Source: Beutenbergia cavernae DSM 12333 (GTDB lineage Bacteria; Actinomycetota; Actinomycetes; Actinomycetales; Beutenbergiaceae). From it: 64,000 nt of DNA. Below are positions 43,982 through 51,870 of this stretch, piece by piece (the stretch's first letter is position 1; every line of letters starts with the position of its first letter). The stretch lies in NCBI RefSeq assembly GCF_000023105.1, contig NC_012669.1, positions 3,907,025 to 3,971,024 of the forward strand. The letters run 5' to 3'. Both the position numbers and the translations under genes were made by a program. Under the pieces are notes generated by a model, which was not told the origin of the DNA, ran no database searches, and saw nothing but the letters and a program-made list of their open reading frames with translations.

Positions 43982-45316
43982 TCAGCCCGCGCCGAGCGCG
44001 TCCCGGAGCTCGCCGAACACGCGAGCGGTCGCGTCGTCGACGGTGAGCTGCCCGTAGGCGAGCTCCTCCATCGTGCGGGTCATCCCGGAACCGAAGGCGG
44101 CACCCGTGGTCGGGGTCGCCGGAACGGGGTCGAGCTCCGCGGTCGCCTCGAACTCGATGTAGTCGAGGAAGATCGCCTCCGGCTCGCTGATGGTGGGCTT
44201 GATGTGCTCGCGGATCGCCGAGGTCGGCGGCGCTCCGATGGTCGTCCCGATGATCTCGGCACGCTCGGGGTCGTTGAGCATGAAGTCGGTGAACAGGATC
44301 GCGGCCTCCGGGTTCCGCGTGTCCGCCGAGATGGCCATGGTGTTCGGGTCGAGGCCGATGTAGCGGTTGCCCTCACCCCCGTTGCCGGGTGATGGCATGA
44401 GCGTGAGCTCGTGGTCGGTGAGCGTCGAGAGCTCCGCCATCTGGTTCGAGTTGCGCATGTGGAACGCGGCCATCCCACGGATCATCGGCGCGCCCTCGAA
44501 GAACGGGTTCTGCTCGAGCGCGAGAGCGACCGGGACGGCGGCGCCGGCGTCACGCATCCGCGTCCAGTACTCCGCCCACTCCCGGAACGTGGCCTCCGTG
44601 AAGCCGATGTCGCCGTCGTCGGTCCAGAGCTGCTCGCCGCGCTGGCGCGCCCATGCCCGGAAGTAGTTGCCGGCCCCCGCGTACGTGGGCTCGTCGGTGC
44701 CCCAGAAGTCGGGACCGAGAGCGTCGTGCACCTGCAGCGAGATCTCCTCGTACTCGTCCCAGGTCCACGCCTCCGGATAGCTGGGCGGCACGATGCCGAG
44801 GGGCTCCAGCACCGTGAGGTCCGCGAAGACGCCCACGGACTGCAGCCCGTGCGAGATGGCCCACTGCGCGCCGTCCACCTGGCCACCGGCCGCCAGCGTG
44901 CTGTCGGTGAAGCCGGACGCGTCGATCCCGTCGCCGAAGAGCGGACCGAGCTCCATGAGCTTGCCCTCGGCGACCATCGGAGCGAAGAGGTCGCCGTGCA
45001 CCCAGAACACGTCCGGGAGGTCACCGCCGGACATCGCGACGCTGAGCTTCGTCTTGATCGCGTCGATGTCGGCGTACTCGGGGCTCACCCGGATGTCCGG
45101 GTGCCGTTCGTGGAACAGGTCGATCGCACCCTGGAAGCGCTCGACGCGGTCACCCGAGCCCCAGAACATGAAGCGGAGCGCCGCCGAGCCCCCGGAACCG
45201 CTCGAACCACCCCCGCTCCCGCCCGACCCGCAACCCGCGAGGGACATGGCTCCGAGCACGCCTGCTCCGGCGAGACCCCATCCGAGGAGGTCGCGTCGTC
45301 CCAACCCTGAGGACAT
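43982..45316 (-). CDS. Carbohydrate ABC importer substrate-binding lipoprotein (Tat-type signal)
   Basis: A 444-residue extracellular binding protein. The N-terminus GLGRRDLLGWGLAGAG has a twin-arginine pair, followed by the lipobox MSLAGC and a Ser/Gly linker. The mature part is SBP family 1 (FMFWGSGDRVERFQGAIDLF, GGDLPDVFWVHGD). ATG 45316 is chosen over 45325 because AAGGG is then about 9 nt away. It is divergent from hydroxypyruvate isomerase across a shared operator. The ligand is unknown; an oligosaccharide or sugar acid is expected. Confidence 0.9.
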   Translation of the reverse strand: MSSGLGRRDLLGWGLAGAGVLGAMSLAGCGSGGSGGGSSGSGGSAALRFMFWGSGDRVERFQGAIDLFHERHPDIRVSPEYADIDAIKTKLSVAMSGGDLPDVFWVHGDLFAPMVAEGKLMELGPLFGDGIDASGFTDSTLAAGGQVDGAQWAISHGLQSVGVFADLTVLEPLGIVPPSYPEAWTWDEYEEISLQVHDALGPDFWGTDEPTYAGAGNYFRAWARQRGEQLWTDDGDIGFTEATFREWAEYWTRMRDAGAAVPVALALEQNPFFEGAPMIRGMAAFHMRNSNQMAELSTLTDHELTLMPSPGNGGEGNRYIGLDPNTMAISADTRNPEAAILFTDFMLNDPERAEIIGTTIGAPPTSAIREHIKPTISEPEAIFLDYIEFEATAELDPVPATPTTGAAFGSGMTRTMEELAYGQLTVDDATARVFGELRDALGAG

Positions 45317-45422
45317 CCTGCACATCCCTTCCGCGTCGCCCGTGACGCTTCGGACCATGCGGCCCGCCTGAGCCGGCCGCCCGCCGACCGGTGACGTCGA
45401 TGGCGATGTCTGCCGGCGGTGT

Positions 45423-45474
45423 AGACAATCGTCCACACTGTACGATTGTCTGTCAAGTGTACGAGCCCTACAGT
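45423..45474. promoter_or_regulatory. Divergent promoter/operator between the ABC binding protein and hydroxypyruvate isomerase
   Basis: AGACAATCGT (45423-45432) and ACGATTGTCT (45442-45451) are perfect 10-bp inverted arms with a 9-bp spacer. TTGTCTGTCAA (45446-45456) differs by one base from the GntR-type site TTGTCTGACAA at 46991. For hyi, TTGTCT (45446) acts as -35 and TACAGT (45469-45474) as -10, with 17 bp between. For the binding protein, the left arm supplies a minus-strand TTGTCT -35. So one protein could control both directions. Confidence 0.6.
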
Positions 45475-45502
45475 TCACATCACCTGACATCAGGAGGCTT
45501 CG

Positions 45503-46312
45503 ATGCCCGACCCCCTACTGGCAGCCAACGTGTCGCTGCTCTTCACCGAGGTTCCGCTGCTCGACCGCCCCGCTCGCGCGGCCCGAGCGGGGTTCGACGC
45601 GATCGAGATGTGGTGGCCGTTCGAGAGCCCCGTCCCGGCGGCCAGCGATCTCGCGGACCTCCTCCTCGCGATCGAGGACGCCGGGACGGCGCTCGTGGCG
45701 ATGAACTTCTTCGCCGGGGACATGCCCGCCGGGGAGCGCGGCGTGGCGTGCGACCCGGCTCGTGCGGCGGACCTGCGCGCCAACGTCGACGTCGTCGGCG
45801 CGGTCGCGGAACGCACCGGCTGCCGGCGGTTCAACCTGCTCTACGGCAAGCTCGCCCCGGAGCTCGACCCCCCCACGCAGCACGCCGCGGCCGCCGACGC
45901 CGTCGCCGAGGCCGCGGCGACGCTGCATCCGACGGGCGCCGTCGTGCTGCTCGAACCGCTCGCGGCCGAGCTGAACGGCTCCTACCCGCTGCACACGCTC
46001 GAGGATGTGCTCGCCGTCATCGACGGCCCGCTGCGGGAGCGGTCGGCACTGAACGTCGCCCCGCTCTTCGACACGTTCCACCTCGGCATGAACGACGTCG
46101 ACATCGTTGCTGCCGCCGTCCGGCACGGAGCGCGCATCGGGCACGTCCAGATCGCCGACGCACCCGGTCGCGGCGAGCCCGGATCCGGCGCGCTGCCGAT
46201 CGCGGCGGCGCTCAGGTCGCTCCGCGACGCCGGCTACGCCGGACCCGTGGCCGCCGAGTACGCGCCGACGACGACGACCGAGTCGACGCTCGGCTGGCGG
46301 ACGACGCTGTGA
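45503..46312 (+). CDS. hyi: Hydroxypyruvate isomerase family protein
   Basis: A 269-residue xylose-isomerase-like TIM barrel with the Hyi pattern ANVSLLFTEVPLLDRPARAA, FDAIEMWWPFESPVP, LEPLAAELNGSYPL (metal Glu), LFDTFHLGMNDVDIV (metal His/Asp) and GHVQIADAPGRGEPGSG. It interconverts hydroxypyruvate and tartronate semialdehyde. AGGAGG precedes the ATG. It lies with GntR and a tartronate-semialdehyde-reductase-like gene, so the two enzymes would lead hydroxypyruvate or tartronate semialdehyde to glycerate. It stops 8 bp before the convergent GntR stop. Confidence 0.88.
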   Translation: MPDPLLAANVSLLFTEVPLLDRPARAARAGFDAIEMWWPFESPVPAASDLADLLLAIEDAGTALVAMNFFAGDMPAGERGVACDPARAADLRANVDVVGAVAERTGCRRFNLLYGKLAPELDPPTQHAAAADAVAEAAATLHPTGAVVLLEPLAAELNGSYPLHTLEDVLAVIDGPLRERSALNVAPLFDTFHLGMNDVDIVAAAVRHGARIGHVQIADAPGRGEPGSGALPIAAALRSLRDAGYAGPVAAEYAPTTTTESTLGWRTTL

Positions 46313-46320
46313 CGCCGCAG

Positions 46321-46977
46321 TCAGTCAGTCGCGGCGCCGTTGCTGACCCGGCGCGACACCGAACCGAGGTGCTCGGCCACGAGGCGCTCGGCCGCCTCCG
46401 CGTCGCCGCCCGCGATCGCCGTGAGGATCGCGCGGTGCTCGGCGGCTACGCCCACCGCCTGCTCCAGGAGCAGCACCTGGTCCTGGATGATCGCGAGCTG
46501 TGCCTCGCCCATGACCTGCTGGTGGGCGCGATCGCGCCGCAGGCTGCCCGAGGCCGAGACGAGCGCCCGGTGGAAGGCGACGTCGGCCTCCACGAGGCGC
46601 GCGACGTCGCCGGTGGCGTCAGCCGCCTCCATCTCCGCAAGCGCACGCTCGGCGTCCGTCGGGACGGACTTGCCGGACGCCAGGGCGACGACGGCGACGC
46701 GCTCCAGGAGCTCCCGCAATGCGAAGACGTCCTGGATGTCCGCGGCGTTGAGCACGGGCACGTGGGCACTGCGGTGCATCGTCCGGACGAGCAGCCCTTC
46801 CGTGACCAGGCGCTCGACGGCGGCCTTGGCGGTGGGGCGGGCGATGTCGAACCGCGTCGCGAGGCCCTGTTCCGTCAGCGGCTCGCCCGGGGGGATTCGG
46901 GCCGCCAGGATCTCCGCGCGGAGCGCGGCGTACGCCGCATCGACGAGGGAGACGCCGCGGACCTGCTGTACCTCCAT
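46321..46977 (-). CDS. GntR-family (FadR subfamily) transcriptional regulator
   Basis: A 218-residue regulator. The N-terminal winged HTH is DAAYAALRAEILAARIPPGEP, EQGLATRFDIARPTAKAAVERL. The C-terminal all-helical FCD domain has AFHRALVSASGS (metal-binding His) and EHRAILTAIAGGDAEAAERL. ATG 46977 follows AAGGGG. The FadR-type palindrome TTGTCTGACAA lies just downstream of its TACGGT -10 (47006-47001), consistent with autoregulation, and the same half-sites occur at the ABC/hyi promoter. It is the probable local repressor, relieved by a pathway sugar acid. Confidence 0.9.
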   Translation of the reverse strand: MEVQQVRGVSLVDAAYAALRAEILAARIPPGEPLTEQGLATRFDIARPTAKAAVERLVTEGLLVRTMHRSAHVPVLNAADIQDVFALRELLERVAVVALASGKSVPTDAERALAEMEAADATGDVARLVEADVAFHRALVSASGSLRRDRAHQQVMGEAQLAIIQDQVLLLEQAVGVAAEHRAILTAIAGGDAEAAERLVAEHLGSVSRRVSNGAATD

Positions 46978-46990
46978 GAGGACCCCTTTG

Positions 46991-47001
46991 TTGTCTGACA
47001 A
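46991..47001. promoter_or_regulatory. GntR/FadR-type operator TTGTCTGACAA
   Basis: Matches the FadR-subfamily consensus TNGT-N3-ACNA as an 11-bp palindrome. It lies 14-24 bp upstream of the GntR ATG and in the divergent gap to the reductase gene. Confidence 0.6.
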
Positions 47002-47067
47002 CCGTACCTGACTGACCATAACAGTCTCATCCTACGGGACGCCGTCCCCACGCGAAGGAGCTACAGC

Positions 47068-47946
47068 ATGACGAACATCGGGTTCATCGGAGCGGGCGTC
47101 ATGGGCGCGCCCATGATCGCCAACCTCGTCTCGGCCGGGCACTCGGTCCGCGGGTTCGCGAGATCAGCGGCGTCGCGCGAGCGGATCGCCGCGGCCGGCG
47201 CCGCCGTGGCGACGGCCGCTGACGACTGCCTCGAGAGCGACGTGCTCATCTCGATGCTCCCCGACTCGCCCGACGTCGCCGCCGTCTACCTCGGCGAGCG
47301 GGGCCTCGCCCGGTCGGTGTCACCGCAGCAGATCGTCGTCGACATGAGCACCGTCACCGCCGAGACCGCGATCGCCGTGCACGACGCCGTGGGTGCCGCC
47401 GGCGGCTCGGCGCTCGACGCTCCGGTGAGCGGCGGCGAGCAGGCCGCCGTCGAGGGTTCGCTCAGCATCATGGTGGGCGGCGAGCCGGACGTGATCGAGC
47501 GCGTCCGCCCGCTCCTGGAGGCGATGGGCTCCGCGATCACGCACGTCGGACCCCCTGGTTCGGGGCAGCTCACGAAGGCCGCCAACCAGCTCATCGTCGC
47601 CACGAACATCGCCGCCCTCGCCGAGGCGGTGGTGCTCCTCGAGTCGTCGGGGATCGACGTCGGCGCCGCACTCACGGCCATCGGCGGCGGGCTCGCCGGG
47701 TCCACGGTGCTCGAGCGGAAGCGGGCCGCGATCCTCGCCGGCACGTACCGACCAGGGTTCCGCGCGGCGCTGCACGACAAGGACCTCGGCATCGTCGCCG
47801 CGGCCGCTCGCCGCGAGGGGATCGCGCTGCCCGTCACGGCGGTGGTGTCCCAGCTCATGGCCGCGCTCCTCGCCCGCGGCGACGGCGAGCTGGACCACCT
47901 CGCGCTCCTCAAGCTCGCGCGCGAGCTGAACGGCCGGGCGGGCTGA
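47068..47946 (+). CDS. Tartronate-semialdehyde-reductase-like beta-hydroxyacid dehydrogenase
   Basis: A 292-residue dehydrogenase of the 3-hydroxyisobutyrate/GarR family. It has the NAD-binding NIGFIGAGVMGAPMIANL, the substrate motif DAPVSGGEQAAVEGSL, and the catalytic Lys in GSGQLTKAANQLIVATN. GarR-type reduction of tartronate semialdehyde to glycerate fits the adjacent hydroxypyruvate isomerase; 3-hydroxyisobutyrate dehydrogenase activity cannot be excluded. GAAGGAG precedes the ATG. It is divergent from the GntR gene and shares its operator region. Confidence 0.86.
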   Translation: MTNIGFIGAGVMGAPMIANLVSAGHSVRGFARSAASRERIAAAGAAVATAADDCLESDVLISMLPDSPDVAAVYLGERGLARSVSPQQIVVDMSTVTAETAIAVHDAVGAAGGSALDAPVSGGEQAAVEGSLSIMVGGEPDVIERVRPLLEAMGSAITHVGPPGSGQLTKAANQLIVATNIAALAEAVVLLESSGIDVGAALTAIGGGLAGSTVLERKRAAILAGTYRPGFRAALHDKDLGIVAAAARREGIALPVTAVVSQLMAALLARGDGELDHLALLKLARELNGRAG

Positions 47947-47953
47947 GGCAGCG

Positions 47954-48805
47954 TCAGGCGGAGGTGCGCTGCGTCTCCTCCGCCTCGACGGCGGCGTTCC
48001 AGTCACGCTTGCGCGCGCGCCACTCCTCGTCGCTGCTCCCGCGACGCCAGTAGCCCGAGATGGAGAGCCGCTCTCGCGGCATGCCCCGGTCGAACCTCAG
48101 GTACGAGCGCAGCTCACGCACGAATCCGGCATCGCCGTGCACGAACGCGTGGACGTCGCCGTCCGGGAGGTCCGCGGCCCGGACCGTGGCGGCGAGCTCC
48201 TCCCCGGGCGGCAGCGCCGAGCACGCCCGGTGGACCCACCGCAGCCGGACGTCGGCCGAGGTCGTGAGCGTCAGCTCCTCAGCGCCGTCGGCCACCTCGA
48301 CGAAGACGTCCGCCCGGGCGCCGACCGGCAGTCGATCGAGCGCCGCGGCGATGGCGGGAAGCGCCGCCTCGTCGCCGACCAGCAGGTGGGCGTCGGCCTC
48401 CGGGTCCGGGGCGTACGCGCCGCCCGGGCCGAGCGCCTGCACCGGGTCGCCCACCTCGGCGCCCGCCGCCCACGGCCCGGCGATCCCCTCGTCGCCGTGC
48501 ACGACGAGGTCGATGGCGAGGCGACCGGCGTCGTCGTCGAACCACCGGATCGTGTACGCGCGGAGCACCGGCCACTGCTCCGGCGGCCGGGTGGCCCTGA
48601 CCTCCTCGAGGTCGTACGGCTCGGCGTAGTCGGCGCCTGGCCGCGGGAACGCGAGCTTCACGTACGTGTCGGTGAACTCCGGCATCGGGAAGTCGGCGAG
48701 CGGCGCGCCGCCCGGGCCCGCGAACACGAGCCGAACCAGGTGCGGCGTGAGCCACTGCTTCTCGACGACCTCGAGGCGGGTCACGCGCCCTTTGTTGTTC
48801 GGCAT
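47954..48805 (-). CDS. Siderophore-interacting protein (ferric-siderophore reductase)
   Basis: A 283-residue FAD/NAD(P)H flavoreductase that releases iron from imported ferric siderophores in the cytoplasm. It carries the flavin-binding LRAYTIRWF motif, the SIP pattern VVHGDEGIAGPWA, GDEAALPAIAAALDRLP and the C-terminal SGYWRRGSSDEEW. ATG 48805 (MPNNKGRVTRLEV) lies directly after a DtxR/IdeR-type box, so expression is iron-repressed. No siderophore transporter is in the window. Confidence 0.92.
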   Translation of the reverse strand: MPNNKGRVTRLEVVEKQWLTPHLVRLVFAGPGGAPLADFPMPEFTDTYVKLAFPRPGADYAEPYDLEEVRATRPPEQWPVLRAYTIRWFDDDAGRLAIDLVVHGDEGIAGPWAAGAEVGDPVQALGPGGAYAPDPEADAHLLVGDEAALPAIAAALDRLPVGARADVFVEVADGAEELTLTTSADVRLRWVHRACSALPPGEELAATVRAADLPDGDVHAFVHGDAGFVRELRSYLRFDRGMPRERLSISGYWRRGSSDEEWRARKRDWNAAVEAEETQRTSA

Positions 48806-48806
48806 A

Positions 48807-48825
48807 TTCGGTAAGCCTACCCTCA
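48807..48825 (-). promoter_or_regulatory. DtxR/IdeR-type iron box
   Basis: TGAGGGTAGGCTTACCGAA matches the 19-bp DtxR/IdeR consensus at 15 of 19 positions. It lies 1 bp upstream of the siderophore-interacting protein ATG, covering the promoter/start region, as for other iron-repressed genes. Confidence 0.75.
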
Positions 48826-48831
48826 CTCGGC

Positions 48832-48860
48832 CCCACGACGGACGCCGGCGACGCCGTGGG
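48832..48860. terminator. Hairpin after the flavin disulfide reductase gene
   Basis: CCCACGACG pairs with CGCCGTGGG at 8 of 9 positions around an 11-nt loop, 16 bp after the stop of the flavoprotein gene. No T-tract is present. Confidence 0.4.
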
Positions 48861-48875
48861 CGCCCGGAGTCGCCG

Positions 48876-50324
48876 TCACCGGAAGCGGTCCGCCTCGAGC
48901 AGCCGCAGCCACACCTCCGACACCGTCGGGTACGCCGGCACCGCGTGCCACAGGCGCGACATCGGCACCTCGCCGACGACGGCGATCGTCGCCGCGTGCA
49001 GCAGCTCCGCGACGTCCGGACCGCAGAACGTCGCACCGACGACGACGTCCCGCGCGTCGTCGATCACGAGCTGCGCCCAGCCGGCGTAGTCGTCGGCGTA
49101 GAGGGACGACCCGGCGACGGCGATCTCCAGCTCGACGGTCCGCACCTGCAGCCCGGCGTCGCGCGCGGCGTCGGCGGAGTGCCCGACCGACGCCACCTGC
49201 GGGTCCGAGAACACGACCTGGGGCACGGCGACGCCGTCAGCCGTCGCCGCGACGTCGGACCACGCCTCCACCGCACCGTCGAGCTTCCCGGCCGCGCGCT
49301 GCGCGATCGCCGTCCCGACCGCCCGCGCCGCGTACTTGCCCTGGTGCGTGAGCGGGGCGCGCCCCGTCACGTCACCCGCGCCGTACAGCCACGGGACGTC
49401 GGGAACGCGGCCGGAGTCGTCCACGTCCAGCGGGTCTCCGGGCTCCAGCCCCGGGCGCGCCCACTCGAGGCCGACGTCGCCGGTCGCCGGGCGCCGGCCG
49501 GTCGCCACGAGCAGCTCGTCGGCCAGGATCGTTGAGTCGTCGTCGAGGTGTACGAGGACGCCGCCTGGCTCGTCGTCGTTCGCGCCGACGCGCCGCTCCA
49601 CGCGCCGCACCGAGACGCCGAGGCGCACGTCGACGCCGTCCGCCTGCAACCCGGCGGCGACGAGCTCGCGCGCCGGGGCGGCGAACGCCCGCAGCACCGC
49701 GTCGCGAGCGAGCAACGTCACGTCGGACCCGAGCCGCGCGAACGCCTGCGCGAGCTCCGTCCCGGCCACACCCGCCCCGAGCACGACGAGCCGCCCCGGC
49801 ACTGACTGCGCCGCCGTCGCCTCGCGCGTCGTCCAGAACGGCGCCTCGTCGAGGCCGTCCAGGGACGGGATCACCGGCACGGACCCGGTCGCGACGACGA
49901 CGGCGTGCCGCGCCTCGATCGTCACCTCACCGCCGTCGGGCGTGCCGACCGTCACCACGCGCTCGCCGGTGACCCGGCCGTGCCCGCGCACGACCCGCAG
50001 CCCCGCGCCCTCCGCCCAGGCGACCTGGCCGGCGTCGTCCCACCCGGCGGCGAAGCCGTCCCGCCGCGCCAGCACCGCCGCGACGTCGAGCCCGCCCCGC
50101 ACGGCCTGCCGGGCGCCGTCGACCCGGCGGACGCCGGCCAGCGCATCACCCGGCCGCAGCAGCGCCTTCGACGGCATGCACGCCCAGAACGAGCACTCGC
50201 CCCCGAGCAGGTCCCGTTCCACGATGACGGCGTCCAGGCCGCCCTTGTGCGCGTAGTCGGCGACGTTCTCGCCGGTCGGTCCGCCGCCGAGGACGACGAC
50301 GTCGGTCGTGAGAGAAGAGTCCAT
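48876..50324 (-). CDS. Dihydrolipoamide dehydrogenase/mercuric-reductase-like flavin disulfide reductase
   Basis: A 482-residue pyridine nucleotide-disulfide oxidoreductase: FAD motif VVLGGGPTGENVADYA, redox-active pair in GGECSFWACMPSKALL (C-x4-C), NAD(P) motif VVLGAGVAGTELAQAF, second FAD motif WLYGAGDVTG and the C-terminal dimerisation HAVPAYPTVSEVW with the His expected in such enzymes. The four residues between the cysteines are SFWA, unusual among lipoamide dehydrogenases (VNxG), so the disulfide substrate is uncertain. No operon partner is evident. Confidence 0.83.
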   Translation of the reverse strand: MDSSLTTDVVVLGGGPTGENVADYAHKGGLDAVIVERDLLGGECSFWACMPSKALLRPGDALAGVRRVDGARQAVRGGLDVAAVLARRDGFAAGWDDAGQVAWAEGAGLRVVRGHGRVTGERVVTVGTPDGGEVTIEARHAVVVATGSVPVIPSLDGLDEAPFWTTREATAAQSVPGRLVVLGAGVAGTELAQAFARLGSDVTLLARDAVLRAFAAPARELVAAGLQADGVDVRLGVSVRRVERRVGANDDEPGGVLVHLDDDSTILADELLVATGRRPATGDVGLEWARPGLEPGDPLDVDDSGRVPDVPWLYGAGDVTGRAPLTHQGKYAARAVGTAIAQRAAGKLDGAVEAWSDVAATADGVAVPQVVFSDPQVASVGHSADAARDAGLQVRTVELEIAVAGSSLYADDYAGWAQLVIDDARDVVVGATFCGPDVAELLHAATIAVVGEVPMSRLWHAVPAYPTVSEVWLRLLEADRFR

Positions 50325-50396
50325 GCCCCGAGCCTCCCGCGCGCCGGGCCGGCGTGCTACTGCTGGGTCATCGGGCCCGAGCCCGTCGGGGCACAG

Positions 50397-51755
50397 TCAC
50401 TGGTTCGGGGGCGCGGGCGGCGGCGCGGGCGGCGGCGGGGGCGGCCCCGGCGGGTAGGGAGGCTGCTGGGGCGGGTACGGCTGCGGGCCCGACCGGGTAC
50501 GGTCCGCCCGCTGGCCGCGCCTCGTCACGACGACGATCAGGCCGACGACCACCACGACCGCCAGGAACCCGGCGAGCACGACGAGCACGGGCAGCAGGAA
50601 GGGTCCCTCGTCCGCGTCACCAGCGTCCTCCGCCTGGCCGGCATCCCCTCCGGCCGCCCCGTCGTCGGCCGTGCCCTCGATCTGCGCGATGGAGGGCACC
50701 GCGTCCGGGTCGTCCCGCAGCAGCGGATTGACGTCCTCGAATGTGGTCGGGTCCGTCGCCATCAGGGCCGGAACCGAGATGAGTCCGTAGCCGGTGTCGT
50801 CGTTCCGGGCGGGCTCCTGCACGGATCCGCCGGTGGTGCGGATCAGCGACTGGATGAGCTGGTTGCCTGTCGCCTCCGGGTAGGCGGACTTGACCAGGGC
50901 GAGGGCGCCGGAGGTGAACGCGGTGGCCTCCGACGTCCCCGACGAGAGCCACTGAGCGTTCCAGGCGCCGCCCTCCCACCCGGTGCGGACGATCTCGACG
51001 CCGGGTGCCACGACGGTCAGCCGTGGGCTCACGACGGGGTTGTCCATGAGCTCGGAGTTGATGTCGTGCGCCTCCACCGAGACGATCCCGTTCGCCGTCG
51101 CGGGCCAGCCGAGCTCGCTCGGCGGGTCGTTCGGCATGGCGTTCACGATCACGACGCCGGCGCGAAGCGCTTCGGCGAAAGCCTCGCCGTTGTCCTCGGT
51201 GAAGGCGCCGCTGAACGACATGCTGATGATGTCGGCGCCGGCCGCCACGGCCGCCCGGACGGACTCGTCGACCCGGCCGGTGCAGCTCCGGTCGTTGATG
51301 ACCGTCACGTAGCTGAGGATGGTGGCCTCCGGGGCGATCCCCTGCGAGCTCGGGAACCCGCCCACCTCCGCGCCGTTTCCGACCAGGAGCTCCGCCATCG
51401 CCGTGCCGTGCTCGGCCTCCTCCCCGGTGCTCGTGCCCGGGAAGGGGGTGCCCTCGTCGGGGCACACGTAGTCGGGCTGGGTCCGGATGTCCGCCCCAGC
51501 GAGCGTGGGGACCTCGACGTTCACCGGGCTGTCGAGCAGCGCGATCGTCACCCCGGCGCCGGTGGCGCTCTGGTGCGCCTGCGGTACTCCGGTCTCGCTG
51601 AAGTACCAGAGGCCGCCGAGGCTCGTGTCCCAGTCAGCGGAGGCGGGCGGCGCCGCCACACCGATCAGGAGCGCGGTCGTGGCGGCGGCGGCGAGCGCCG
51701 TAGCCGCTCGGCGCCGGGTCGCGACACCCCGCGGGACGATCTCGGTCTGTCTCAT
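50397..51755 (-). CDS. Mycosin-like S8 (subtilisin) serine protease with C-terminal membrane anchor
   Basis: A 452-residue secreted protease. It has a signal peptide (RRRAATALAAAATTALLIGV, cleavage after ASA), the catalytic Asp75 in IALLDSPVN, His116 in EEAEHGTAM and Ser near 290 in SSGTSEATAFT. A transmembrane helix (LLPVLVVLAGFLAVVVVVG) follows, then a proline-rich tail (about 35 residues, poly-Pro). This is the mycosin (MycP) layout of ESX/type VII systems, but no ESX gene is near, so its role here may differ. ATG 51755 is chosen; the longer frame would lack a signal peptide. Confidence 0.85.
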   Translation of the reverse strand: MRQTEIVPRGVATRRRAATALAAAATTALLIGVAAPPASADWDTSLGGLWYFSETGVPQAHQSATGAGVTIALLDSPVNVEVPTLAGADIRTQPDYVCPDEGTPFPGTSTGEEAEHGTAMAELLVGNGAEVGGFPSSQGIAPEATILSYVTVINDRSCTGRVDESVRAAVAAGADIISMSFSGAFTEDNGEAFAEALRAGVVIVNAMPNDPPSELGWPATANGIVSVEAHDINSELMDNPVVSPRLTVVAPGVEIVRTGWEGGAWNAQWLSSGTSEATAFTSGALALVKSAYPEATGNQLIQSLIRTTGGSVQEPARNDDTGYGLISVPALMATDPTTFEDVNPLLRDDPDAVPSIAQIEGTADDGAAGGDAGQAEDAGDADEGPFLLPVLVVLAGFLAVVVVVGLIVVVTRRGQRADRTRSGPQPYPPQQPPYPPGPPPPPPAPPPAPPNQ

Positions 51756-51821
51756 GACGGTGATCGTCGCTCCGCGTCGTGGCCGATCGAGTGGGCTGCC
51801 GACACCCTCCCACACGAGCGA

Positions 51822-51853
51822 CCCGGGCCCCGACGATCCGCGGCCGGCCCGGG
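51822..51853. terminator. Hairpin after the sdh operon
   Basis: CCCGGGCC (51822-51829) pairs perfectly with GGCCCGGG (51846-51853). It lies 18 bp after the sdhB stop, the end of the operon. No T-tract is seen. Confidence 0.45.
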
Positions 51854-51870
51854 CAGCGCCGGCGACGCCG

